Assembly: GCA_014529385.2 (NCBI GenBank)
Contig: CM043970.1
Coordinates: forward strand, 41,409,279-41,473,278
Length of the DNA stretch: 64,000 nucleotides
Direction of reading: 5' to 3'
Source: Adiantum capillus-veneris
Taxonomy: Eukaryota; Streptophyta; Polypodiopsida; Polypodiales; Pteridaceae
Below are positions 44,270 to 55,139 of the stretch, in pieces. The notes beneath the pieces are model-generated. The model worked only from the letters and a program-made list of their open reading frames with translations. It searched no databases and was not told the origin of the DNA. The position numbers and the translations under genes were made by a program. How positions within the stretch are numbered: position 1 is the first letter of the stretch; every line of letters begins with the position of its first letter.

Positions 44270-47200
44270 TAGGTCTCAAGGTCTACCACTTATCCAAGCA
44301 AAGATCCATTTAGATATGGAAACCCAAATTTTCTTAATATAATGATATAGATTGGACAAGTGGTGAATCGTGAGACCAAACCACTCATGCTACTAGGGAT
44401 AATAGGTTGGAAAAGTGGTGGACCTTGAATGTAAACCCCCATGTACAAAGTATCATGGGTTTTGGGTATTTCAATGGACTCTAGCATCTTGGAGACATGG
44501 TGGAGCTTACTTCTCTCCATGTTTCAATGGAGTCTATCTTGGATAAATGGTGGAGCATCATTCTCTCCATGTTTCAATGGAGCCTAGCTTGGACAAGTGG
44601 TGAACGTTTGTTTCTCTCTATGTTTGAACAGATTTAGCTTGGACAAGTGGTGGACCTTGGAAAAAAACCCCCATGTAAAACATATCATGGACATTACAAG
44701 TGGTGAGAAAAAATACCATTAAATATATAACCTTATAGGTTGGACAAGTGGTGGACCTTAACACCCAATTATTATTAATATAATGACATAGAGTGGACAA
44801 GTGGTGAATCTTGCGACCAAATCTACTAGGAAAAGTAGGTTGGACAAGTGGTGGACCTTGAATGCAAACCCCCCATGTACAAAATATCACTCATGCTACT
44901 AGGAATAATTTGGTATTAAGGTCCATGTTTCAATATAGCCTAGCTTGGACAAGTGGTGGACCTTTGTTTCTCTCTATGTTTCAATAGAATTAGCTTGGAC
45001 AAGTGGTGAACCTTGGAACAAAACCCCCCTGCAAATCATGTCATGGGCATTACAAGTGGTGAGAAAAAATACCATTCAAGGTATAACCTTATAGGCTGGA
45101 CAACTGGTGGACCTTAGCACCCAATTCCTCTTAATATAATGACATAGAGTGGAAAAGTGGTGAATCGTGAGACCAAACCTAATAGGGATAATAGGTTGGA
45201 CAAGTAGTTGACCTTGAATGTAAATCCCCCATGTACAAAATATCATGGGTTTTGAATATTTCAATGGAGCATAGCATCTTGGAGACATGGTGGAACTTAC
45301 TTCTCTCCATGTTTTAATGGAGCCTATCTAGGAGAAATGGTGGAGGTTCCTTCTCTCCATGTTTCAATGGAGCCTATCTTGGACAAGTCATGGACCTTTG
45401 TTTCTCTCTATGTTTGAATATGGTTAGCTTGGACAAGTGGTGGATCTTGGAATGAAACTCCCATGTAAAACATATCATGGGCATTTCAAGTGGCGAGAAA
45501 TGATACCATTGAAGATATAACCTTATAGGTTGGAAAAGTGGTGGACCTTAACACATTTTTATTCTTAATATAATGACATAGAGTGTACAAGTGGTGAATC
45601 GTGAAACCAAACCACTCATGCTACTAGGGATAATAGGTTAAACAAGTGGTGGGCCTTGAAATAAAACCCCCTAGAGTGTTTCAATGGAGCCTAGCTTGGA
45701 AACATGGTAAAGCTTGCTTCTCTCCATCTTTCAATGCAGCCTATCTTGGATAAATGGTGGAGTATCATTCTCTCCATGTTTCAATGGAGCCTAGCTTGGA
45801 CAAGTGGTGGACCTTTGTTTCTCTCTATGTTTGAATAGAGTTATCTTGGAAAAGTGGTGGACCTTGGAACAAAACCCCCATGTAAAACATGTCATGGGCA
45901 TTACAAGTGGTGAGAAAAAATACCATTCAATATATAACCTTATAGGTGGGACAAGTGGTGGACCTTAACACCCAATTATTCTTAATATAATGACATAGAG
46001 TGGATAAGTGGTGAACTTGGGACCAAACCTACTAGGGAAAATAGGTCGAAAAAGTGGTGGACCTTGAATGTAAACCCCCCATGTACAAAATATCACTCAT
46101 GGTACTAGAAATAATTTGGTATTAAGGTCCATGTTTCAATGCAGCCTAGCTTGGAAAAGTGGTGGACCTTTGTTTCTCTCTATGTTTCAATAGAGTTAGC
46201 TTGGACAAGTGGTCGACCTTGGAACAAAACCCCCATGTAAATCATGTCATGGGCATTACAGGTGGTGAGAAAAAATACCATTCAAGCTATAACATTATAG
46301 GTTGGACAAGTGGTGGACCTTAACACCCAATTTATCTTAATATAATGACATAGAGTGGAGAACTGGTGAATCATGAGACCAAACCTACTAGGGATAATAG
46401 GTTGGACAAGTGGTGGACCTTGAATGTAAACCCCCCATGTACAAAATATCATGGGTATTGGGTATTTCAATGGAGCCTAGCAACTCGGAGACATGGTGGA
46501 GCTTACTTCTCTCCATGTTTCAATGGAGCCTATCTAGGAGAAACAGTGGAGGTTCCTTCTCTCCATGTTTCAATGAGCCTAGCTTGGACAAGTGGTGGAC
46601 CTTTGTTTCTCTCTATGTTTTAATAGAGTTAGCTTGGACAAGTGGTGGACCTTGGAATGAAACCCCCATGTAAAGTATATCATGGGCAGTTCAAGTGGTG
46701 AGAAAGGATACCATTTAAAATATAACCTTATAGGTTGGATAAGTGGTAGACCTTAACACATAGTTCCTCTTAATATAATGACATAGAGTGTACAAGTGGT
46801 GAATCTTGAGACCAAACAACTTGTGCTACTAGGGATAATAGGTTGGACAAGTGGCGGACCTTGAATGTAAAACCCTCATGTACAAAATTATGGGTTTAGG
46901 GTATTTCAATGGAGCCTAGCTTGGAGACATGGTGGATATTACTTCTCTCAATGTTTCAATGGAACCTATCTTGGAGAAATGGTGGAGCATCCTTCTCTCC
47001 ATGTTTCAATGGAGCCTATCGTGGACAAGTGGTGTACCTTTGCTTCTCTCTATGTTTCAATAGAGTTGGCTTGGACAAGTGGTGGATCTTGGAACAAAAC
47101 CCCTTTGTAAAACATAGCATGGGCATTACAAGTGATGAGAAAAAATATCATTCAAGATATAACCTTATAGGTTGGAAAAGTGGTGATGGACCTTAACAAG

Positions 47201-48930
47201 TGGTGAAGGATACCATTTAAGATATACCCTTATAGGTTGGACAAGTGGTGGACCTTAACACCCAATTCTTCTTAATATAATGACATAGAGTGGATAAGTG
47301 GTGAATCTTAAGACCAAACCACTCATGCTACTAGGTATAATACATTAGAGAAGTGGTAGACCTTGAATGTAAACACCCCATGTACAAAATATCATGGTTT
47401 TAGGGTGTTTCAATGGAGCCTAGCATCTTGGAGACATGGTAGATCTTGATTCTTTCCATGTTTGAATGACACCTATCTTGGAAAAATGATGGAGGTTACT
47501 TCTCTCCATGTTTCAACGGAGCCTAGCTTTGACAAGTGGTGAACCTTTGCTTCTCTCTATGTTTGAATAGAGTTAGCTTGGACAAGTGGTGGACCTTTGC
47601 TTCTCTCTATGTTTGAATAGAGTTAGCTTGGACAAGTGGTGGACCTTGGAATGAAATCCCCATGTAAAACATATCATGAGCATTTCAAGTGGTGAGAAAG
47701 GATACCGTTTAAGATACAACCTTATAGGTTGGACAAGTGGTGGACCTTAATACATAGTTCTTCTTATTATAATGACATAGAGTGTACAAGTGGTGTATCT
47801 TGAGACCAAACCACTCGTGCTACTAGGAATAATAGGTTAGACAAGTGGTGGGCCTTGAAATAAAACCCCCCATGTACAAAATAAAATGGGTTTAGGGTAT
47901 TTAAATGGATCCTAGCTTGGAGACATGGTGGAGCTTGATTCTCTCCATGTTTCAATGAATCCTATCTTGGAGAAATGGTGGAGCATCCTTCTCTCCATGT
48001 TTCAATATAGCCTAGCTTGGACAAGTGGTGGACTTTTGGTTCTCTCTATGTTTCAATAGAGTTAGCTTGGACAAGTGGTGGACATTGAAACAAAACTCCC
48101 ATGTAAAACATATCATGGGTAGAACAATTTGTGAGAAAAAAAACCATTTAAAATATAACCTTATAGGTTGGACAAGTGGTGGACCTTAACACCCAATCCT
48201 TTTTAATACAATGACATAGAGTGGACAAGTGGTGAATCTTGAGACCAAACCTATCAAGCTACTAGGGATACTAGGTTGGACAAGTGGTGGACCTTGAATG
48301 TAAATCCCCTATGCACAAAATATCATGGGTTTAGGGTGTTTCAATGGAGTCTAGCATATTGGAGACATGGTGGATCTTGCTTCGCTCCATGTTTCAAGTG
48401 GTGGACCTTGAATTATTTTCCCATACCTAGTTTAGACAACCCATACACTTCGCAACTCTCAAGGTTGGACGAGTGGTGGAGCTTTGTTTATTTCCATGTT
48501 TTAATGGATCCTAGCTTGGACAAGTGGTGGACCTTGGAAAAAAGTCCCCTGTACAACATAGCTGAGTTTTTTCATGTTTTAATGGAAGAGAGATTCGACA
48601 AATGGTGGAGCTTGCTTATCTCCATGTGGATTTTAGAACTAGCTTGGACAAGTGGTGGAGCTTTGATTTTCTACTCTTCATAATACAATGATGTATAGGT
48701 TGTTTACATGGTGAATCTTAAGGCCAAACCTCCCATCTTACTATAGATGATAGGTTGGACAAGTGGTCAACCTTCTATCATTTCTCCATGCCTATAATTA
48801 GACAATTAGTAGAACCAGCATCTTTCTATGTTGTCTAGAGCTGAGCTTGGACAAGTAGTGGACATTGCTACTCTCTTCCCTTGGTTTATTAGTTTGAAGA
48901 CTCGTTATATATACTTGATTAGGTCTATAT
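44270..48930 (+). repeat. satellite-like array A2, forward orientation, about ten higher-order units
   Basis: Higher-order units of 356-502 bp, mostly about 430, can be counted with the anchor GAGACCAAACC and its variants. It occurs near 44371, 44815, 45172, 45607, 46022, 46378, 46812, 47314, 47812 and 48245. Each unit holds eight or nine sub-units of about 50 bp with the core TTGGACAAGTGGTGGACCTT. Recurrent blocks are CCCCCATGTACAAAATATCA, TCTCTCCATGTTTCAATGGA and TTCTCTCTATGTTTCAATAG. Open frames across it (for example 48276-48683) reflect repeat periodicity and are not genes. The first about 40 bp are in reverse orientation. Confidence 0.95.
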
Positions 48931-49633
48931 AATTACTCATTAGTTAGGTTACAAGTAGGTATGTAATTTGTTAGCCTCAAGGGACTTTGAATATTGAATA
49001 GTAAGAAAGTCAAGTGCTGGTTTGAAGATCTTTTGCTTATCTAAAGTAGACTCTTACTCAATAATAAGTTTCTTAAGCTCCACGAATTGTCCTATCTAGG
49101 CTCCAAAAGAGTCTTAATTGGTTTGTGCTAGATTCTAACTTCCTTGATGGGGTAGAATCCTAGAAAAATGAGGCGCTATAAGTTTTACCTTAGCTCAAAT
49201 GGATTTTCACTTAAACTAGACTACAATTTGGCACTCTAGTATCTTTGTTGCGATGGAGTTTAACACTAGATACATAGTAGTGATATTTAAGCTTCATGTC
49301 TCTTCACTTGATCGAGATATGAGACCATACTTTCAAGGTCACCACTTGTCTTACCTAAAGACCAATGTGAGACATGGGAGCAAGAAAGCCATCCGGTATT
49401 GTTTTAAGGACTATTACATAGACAATCAATAACTTAAGTAAAGCAAAAATACTTGGATCTTTCACAATTAATAACTTAAGTGAAGCCAAAAAGACTTGGA
49501 TCTTTGACAGTTTTTTTCAAACTAAAAAAGCACAATCTCATGCTAACAAAACTATAAATCACAATTGAAAGTTTTGAACAAGAAAAAGATCAGCAATCTT
49601 AATAAGAAGGATACTTTTCATTTCATTTGATGA
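48931..49633. other. non-coding spacer downstream of the FCP1a gene
   Basis: No supported gene is present. The sequence is AT-rich and non-repetitive except for a near-duplicate ACTTAAGTAAAGC / AAAGACTTGGATCTTT pair at 49430-49505. Confidence 0.5.
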
Positions 49634-49762
49634 TTACAAATTAAAAGAAAGTCTCTCAAGAAATTGATAAACAAAAAATGTAGGTGACTGCTTCATTATT
49701 TTGAGCAAAAATATCAAATCTCTAGTGATTGAGCTCCATCTAGTAGTATCCTTTGTAAGATC
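49634..49762 (-). other. possible 3' terminal exon of the FCP1a gene
   Basis: A strong candidate acceptor (TTCCTTCTTGCAG) on the minus strand ends at 49763, 94 bp below the FCP1a stop. A matching donor (CTAAG|GTACTAG) directly overlaps the end of the FCP1a frame. If used, this exon would be 3' UTR or a short alternative C-terminus. Confidence 0.3.
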
Positions 49763-49856
49763 CTGCAAGAAGGAAAAAAAAGAAAGATTTGTTAGATACC
49801 ATGCACATGAGTTTTCAAGCATGTGTATCAAGAATATATGACAAGTCACTAGTACC

Positions 49857-51055
49857 TTAGGGTTGGTTTCTATCCAGCCTTAGAAGATTGTTCTCAGCTT
49901 TCACCTTATTTATATAAGCCTTTGCTGTGGTTGCCTTCAAAACTCCTTTTGTGTTACAACCCAATTGCCTAGCTAAAGTGGTCAATTGTGATGCCTTCAT
50001 GCTTTCAATGGGTGTACGCTCCTTTGCCAAGATCTCTTGTATTTGGGCTCTTCTCATTTCATTGCGGTGGCTTGTGTCACTTGCGTTTGCAATGGTAGTT
50101 TCATCTCTGTCACCTTTTGCAGGTGGTATTCTTCTTGTAAAGAACACCTTAGCTGACCAAACATCATTTTTCTGCTTCCAATACTCCATGATTTGTTTGT
50201 ATTCACTATCATTTGTCACTATAGGTTGTCCATAACGATTAGAAGCAATTAAATCACGCACATCCCTGCTCTCATCAAGCTGAATCAAGTATTGCAGTAG
50301 CTCCTCCAAGAGCATATTGTCAACCATCTTCTCAACATCAAATTGTGGTGGAAAAATGCAATTGTTTGCTGGTGAAATACATCCCTTGTAAGGAGAGTCA
50401 TCAATAAGCACTGTTCTTTGTGGATCACATTCAAACCCCATGGCAATTTTGGCTAGAGGCTTGAACATTGCCTCAACGTTTGGATTGTCGGGTCTAAACA
50501 ATTTTTGAGTTTGAGCGGTGTAGAAAACATCTTGCGACCAAATTGCAAAGAAAGGAAATGTATCCTCAGCTAAGTTGTTCAGTGCTGCAAGGATTTGATA
50601 CACATTATTCCTAGTAGCTGTCGACCAAATTGCAACATTAAACCTCTGTAGAATTGTCTTCAAGAATTGGATGCAACCTGGCCTGAGTATAATATATCTT
50701 TTTGAATCCATTTGCACTGAGTTGTGGTGTGAGGATGGTTGAGAGGAACGTTTCAACAATAGACCATTTAAATCCAATATAATTGTAAGCATGGATTTCT
50801 CAACATCTACACTACATGATGTAGTAGCAATTGGCAATAGCTCCTGAGTGGACTTTTTAGTCTCTTTTGATGTATGTTGCATTTTTGAAGCATCGATTTC
50901 TTGGTTCTCATTATTGGAAGCTTGCTCAAGTTGCACAACAATAGACTCTTGTATAGAAATATCATCCATCTTGGGCACTTTAGAAACCATAGAATGTATG
51001 GATTCTATAGTTGTTGACTGAACCATAGGAGCATTATCCATCCCAGTTTGTGAAT
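49857..51055 (-). CDS. FCP1/HAD-like protein with SAP-like C-terminus (FCP1a)
   Basis: The exon starts at a clear acceptor (GTGTTTTCTTAG) at 51056. The first internal Met is in GMDNAPMVQS, and an upstream exon is likely. The frame is open for about 400 residues. A Ser/Gln-rich N-terminal third leads to the FCP1-homology domain. Its motifs are MLTIILDLNGLLLK (nucleophile loop with Asn in place of the second Asp), RPGCIQFLKTILQRFNVAIW, STATRNNVY (motif II) and TVLIDDSPYKGCISPANNCI (motif III, D-D-S-P). The last 50 residues (SMKASQLTTLARQLGCNTKG) resemble a SAP nucleic-acid-binding helix pair. Related plant proteins share the D-x-N-G-L-L loop and are probably weak or inactive phosphatases. The stop (TAA) overlaps a splice-donor-like site. 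No internal stops are present. Confidence 0.82.
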
Positions 51056-51289
51056 CTAAGAAAACACACACACAAATAGTATCTCAAAACCACTAGAATT
51101 TTATTCACCATATTTATATGTAGAACTCCTAGTAAGAAATTTATTTAAGGTAAAGTCGTTGTTAGAATCCTTGCAACCATTTTCAGCATTCGTACACAAA
51201 ACACCACTTGTCTAAAATACAATCTACTAACTCAACATTTTCCATCCTACACTTTATTAAAGATGAGTACTTAAATTGAAAACTAAAAG

Positions 51290-51480
51290 CCACAACTTGT
51301 TGAGGAAACATAGATACAAGGTCCACCAAATGTCCAACCTAAACTACAAGCAAACAATTAAGGATTTGGGTTAGATTTGGATTCAAAGGCCACCACTTAT
51401 TCAAGTAAGATAACTCCACTTGTTTAAGACAGTTATGTTTCAAGCCCCACCACTTGTCCAACCTAGACATTGATTAAATT
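51290..51480 (-). repeat. short array segment A3, reverse orientation
   Basis: Three or four degenerate copies of the array core occur (AAGGTCCACCAAATGTCC, CCCCACCACTTGTCCAACC). They lie in the intron-like gap between the SET and FCP1a exons and are opposite in orientation to array A2. Confidence 0.75.
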
Positions 51481-51698
51481 TTGGTAAGATTTATCACAAA
51501 TCTAGAGTAGAATCAAGATTCTATGGCCAAGGTAGTCAAATAAGTTAGACAACACACAAAGCATAAGAGCACTCTAGATTCTTGTTGAGCATAAACTAAA
51601 CAATAATCAAATGTTATATTCACTTGAGATTTCATCCATGAAAAATGAAAATGATGCATGTACTTGAGATTTCCATCCATGTACAATACTTTACAATG

Positions 51699-52255
51699 TC
51701 AAGTAAAGTTATAGTCAGCAAACAACTCTTCTCCTGCTTCAACTTGACAAATAGTCTCAATGCATACATGGCCATATTCTTCTGACTTGATGTGTGAAGA
51801 GGTGCATTTATGCCAAGGTGGAAAATTTGGATCAAATGTATAGCGTAAGTTGGGACAGACATTTGTACTGTGAGAACTATTTATATAGTTCGACACGTTT
51901 CCTTCTTCTACACAACCAATAATGTATGATTGATCTTCCTCTTCTTGTATGTTTGGATCCTCTAGAAGATAATATTTATAAGCTCTTGGAAATATTTTGC
52001 ATATCTTTTTCCAGTATTGAAATCTATACTTATGCCCTCCATAGTTTAGAATAGTCGAACCACTTTCCAGGGTAGTATGCACAAATAGCCCAGAACCAGC
52101 TCCTTGAATACATGAACGTCGCACTTCAAAATCCACACCGTTAATATGGAAAATTACATCTTTGGGAATAGGAAAAGTTGGTGTCCCAAAAGGATCTTCA
52201 TGCCAATCATAGTGTGAAATATATCTAGTTTTTATATCACTTAACTCCTTTGTGT
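51699..52255 (-). CDS. SET-domain exon (putative lysine methyltransferase)
   Basis: The exon opens after an acceptor (TTCTTTTTGCAG) at 52256 with DTKELSDIKTRYISHYDWHE (its first codon is completed by the previous exon). The SET domain follows: CIQGAGSGLFVHTTLESGS (the G-x-G of the cofactor pocket), NYINSSHSTNVCPNLRYTF (the N-H-S-x-x-P-N core, slightly rearranged), VCIETICQVEAGEELFADYNF (the G-E-E-L-x-x-D-Y catalytic Tyr). It stops two residues after DYNF, so there is no post-SET motif. SET proteins methylate lysines, often on histones, using S-adenosylmethionine. The spacing of the core motif (about 60 residues between G-x-G and N-H-S) and the short C-terminus are unusual. It may be one exon of a larger gene. 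Confidence 0.8.
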
Positions 52256-52269
52256 CTGCAAAAAGAAGA

Positions 52270-53257
52270 AAATATTATGCATAAAGTAATGACAAGATCA
52301 AAGAAAGATATCATTATTTTATAGTCCAATAGGTCCATTGTATGGAAGACTTAGAGTGCCTCTTACATGGTGCCTCCAAGGTTTCCAAAAAATAAAATCA
52401 TTGAAAAAAAAAGGCCACTGTGTCTCCAATCTATTGCCCATTTGAAGCATAGAGAGAAGATTTATGACTAAAAAAAAAAAAAATCTAGCGTTGGAAAGTT
52501 ACCCGACTCATCGGGTCCACCCGTCCATAGAATGATACCGTTGGGGTATCATTCTCCCACTTTCCACACCACACTCATCCTTCTTTTGTTATCTAATTAC
52601 TACCACACTGTTAAAACATACATGTTCCTTTATTTTATTTATGATACTGGTTCGTTAAAACAGCCCTTCAAACAGTATTACAAACAGTAGTCAAACAAGA
52701 AGTCGTCCAATTTTAAACCAACAACCCTTGGATTAAGTTCACTCAAGAATCTCTATTGGCGCTAGTATGTCTGATCGGTATATACATTATTTATAAAAAT
52801 CCTTGTCCTCATGAGCGTCCCATACTGCTCGACAAGTACTCGCTGTGCTAATCTGGACGTACTCCTGCCACAGCAACAACGGTGCCAATCTGGGCGTCAT
52901 CCTCACGCCACAGCAAAACAAAACTGCAGTATCCAACTGGGCTAATCTGGGTGTACTCCCACCACAGCATCAGCGCTGCCATCCTGGGCATCATCTCACG
53001 CCTTGGCAACTGCCACATAATACCAGCGCTAATAAGTAGAGATACTTGAGAAAAACCATACTGAAGGTTTTGGACAAACATTCTTTCCTATAGCAACCAG
53101 TTTAACCAGACAATCTTTCCTACTTGTCAAACATATGACGCGTTTTTTGGGGTTAATCCTCGTGGTTTCCGTCTGTGTTTTCTTTTCATAAGGTAAATAA
53201 TATATTTCTATGGTCTCGCATATGCAATGATGCATAACTTGAAACTGCAATACTAAC
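52270..53257. other. non-coding stretch with a hairpin and a small minisatellite
   Basis: No supported gene is present. It contains a perfect 11-bp inverted repeat with a 5-bp loop (AGAATGATACC / GGTATCATTCT) at 52529-52555. It also has a degenerate tandem repeat of about 35-60 bp (GCTAATCTGGGCGT, CCACAGCAACAG) at 52845-53030. Confidence 0.6.
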
Positions 53258-53380
53258 CTGTACCATAGCTCCGATTGGTCCGATTGGTGGAGACATAGCA
53301 TTTTCCGCAGGGATTCCACCGTTACTTGTACCAGCTTCATGATCATTAGCGCCTTGGGTTCGAGTACGCTTTGGAGCCAT
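53258..53380 (-). CDS. possible first exon starting MAPKRTR, similar to the element E gag N-terminus
   Basis: From an ATG at 53380 the minus frame reads MAPKRTRTQGANDHEAGTSN and continues to a candidate donor (ACAG|GTTAGT) at 53258, phase 0. The first 20 residues resemble the product of the 19129-19269 exon in element E: both have M-A-P, K-R-T-R, G-A, D-H, A-G-T-S-N in the same order and both end in a phase-0 donor. It may be a relic of a related retroelement. Alternatively it is a host first exon, since the ParB-like gene also starts MAPKK. No nearby LTR was recognised. Confidence 0.35.
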
Positions 53381-53834
53381 TTTTTTGTACTACACTTATG
53401 TTATACACTTAGAACTTTAAATTGGTCAATTTCCCTAGTAATCTCCTTGTTTTCAAAGAGAGTCTCTAATTTGAACCCTCGCCAACTCGGATTCACACTT
53501 AGTGTTGTTGTTCTACATCTAATTTCTGTACATCAAATATTTGCTAATCTTAATTAATCAAAAATTAAGTGTGTAAATTACGAGTGAAAGTTTAGGAATG
53601 CATTACTTTTATGCATGACATTTCTAATCCAATTCTAACTTCAATTCTATACTTTAACTAAATCAATTTTTAGTATTATTCAAAATTCTATTTAACCTAA
53701 TTGACAATAACATTGGTGAATGAGAATTTCATCATGTATAATAAGAATATGATGAGTTCTCTTATGTATTAACTTTCAATTAACAATATATAAGTTAATA
53801 GTGAAGATGTACTAACTAAAGAGAGTAGGTATAC

Positions 53835-54400
53835 TTAGAGAGATTAGAGTAAGAGAAAACATACACACACATCTTTTCTAAAGTTAATTGAATCTTACTA
53901 TCCATTAGAAAGATTAGATAAAAGAGAACACACACACATACTTTTATAAAGCTAATTGAATCTCACCAATCTATTGGAGAGATTAGAGTAAAAGATAACA
54001 CACACACACACACACACATAACTAATTGAATCTTACTAATCTATTAGAGAGATTAGAGTAAGAGATAGCACACATACACACATATCCTTCTTAAAACTAA
54101 TTGAATCTTATTAATCTATTAGAGAGATTAGAGTAAGAGATAGCACACACACACACACATAACCTTCTTAAAGCTAATTGAATCTTACTAATCTATTAGA
54201 GAGATTAGAGTAAGAGATCATAGCACACATACACACATAACCTTCTTAAAGCTAACTGAATCTTACTAATCCATTAGAGATTAGAGTAATAGATAGCACA
54301 CACACACACATATTTAATTGAATCTTACTAATCTATTAGAGAGATTAGAGTAGGAGATAGCACACATACACACATATCCTTTTTAAAACTAATTGAATGC
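53835..54400. repeat. tandem array of about 70-77-bp units, eight copies, with CA runs
   Basis: Each unit holds AGAGAGATTAGAGTAAGAGA, a (CA)n tract of varying length, CCTTCTTAAAGC and TAATTGAATCTTACTAATC. The GAGATTAGA anchor recurs near 53839, 53909, 53978, 54046, 54123, 54199, 54278 and 54340. Confidence 0.92.
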
Positions 54401-55139
54401 TCAATTAATACACACCTTATTAGTCCACTAGAGTTTTTGCTCTCTTAGTGGTTTGTGGACGTCTTCTCTCTAAGAGAAGTGGCAGCACTTCGTGAGCGCT
54501 ATAGAGGCAATCTCTATGTCTAAAGTGTGAGCATGGATGCTCTATTTATAGCAGAAAAGAAAACGTCCAAATTTTTTTTCCAAAAAAATAACTTTTTTTT
54601 TAATTTTTTTAGTTTTTTTTTCTCCCCCTCCAAAAATCATACCCGCGTTTTTGGTACCCTTGTGGTACCCATGAGCTTGACCACTTTGTCATTATCATCA
54701 AAAGATAAGGCCACACAAGCCCCTCCTCATTAAGATTAGTCAAGAGTAGCCTCTCCTTTTAATGTGACAGTGTGTCCCACTTTGTCCCCTCCTATGTGAG
54801 TCCATGTGCCTTCATTTGTCATCCCTGTGTATTCTTTTGTCTTTATAATTATTTTATTTATTTCCTTAATGATAATTTACTTTACATTTTTAAGTTAAAC
54901 TTTACAGTCTTATATTAACTTTACAGTAGTAAAAGAAAATTCTACAATCAGTAAATAAGTCTTGCAATAAGTTATTTAGTGATTCATATAGCTAAACATG
55001 TTAGAATTTTGTAGAGTAAATTTTAATTTCTAGGTTTTCTCAACCTACAATTCATAATTTGAACTCGAATATCTTAAATAAGGAGCGATGGTTCAAAAAA
55101 ATACAAATGCGTAATAGAACTTGTGTGAAAATTGAAAGT
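54401..55139. other. AT-rich non-coding stretch
   Basis: No supported gene is present. Runs of T lie at 54567-54622. A TATTTATAG box-like site at 54544 could be promoter-like, but no gene follows it. Confidence 0.4.

Noticed and set aside
48276-48683. 135-codon plus-strand open frame, and similar frames in arrays A2 and A5
   Set aside because: They recur at the array period, read only the repeat motif (SLDKWWT, FQWSLA) and switch strand with array orientation; no domain or splice context.
44270-48930. CRISPR-like regular spacing of a conserved motif
   Set aside because: The spacers are themselves repeated, the setting is eukaryotic, and no cas-type genes occur.
52529-52555. Perfect 11-bp hairpin as a terminator or MITE
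   Set aside because: There is no T-run or matching element ends, and it is too short to assign a role.
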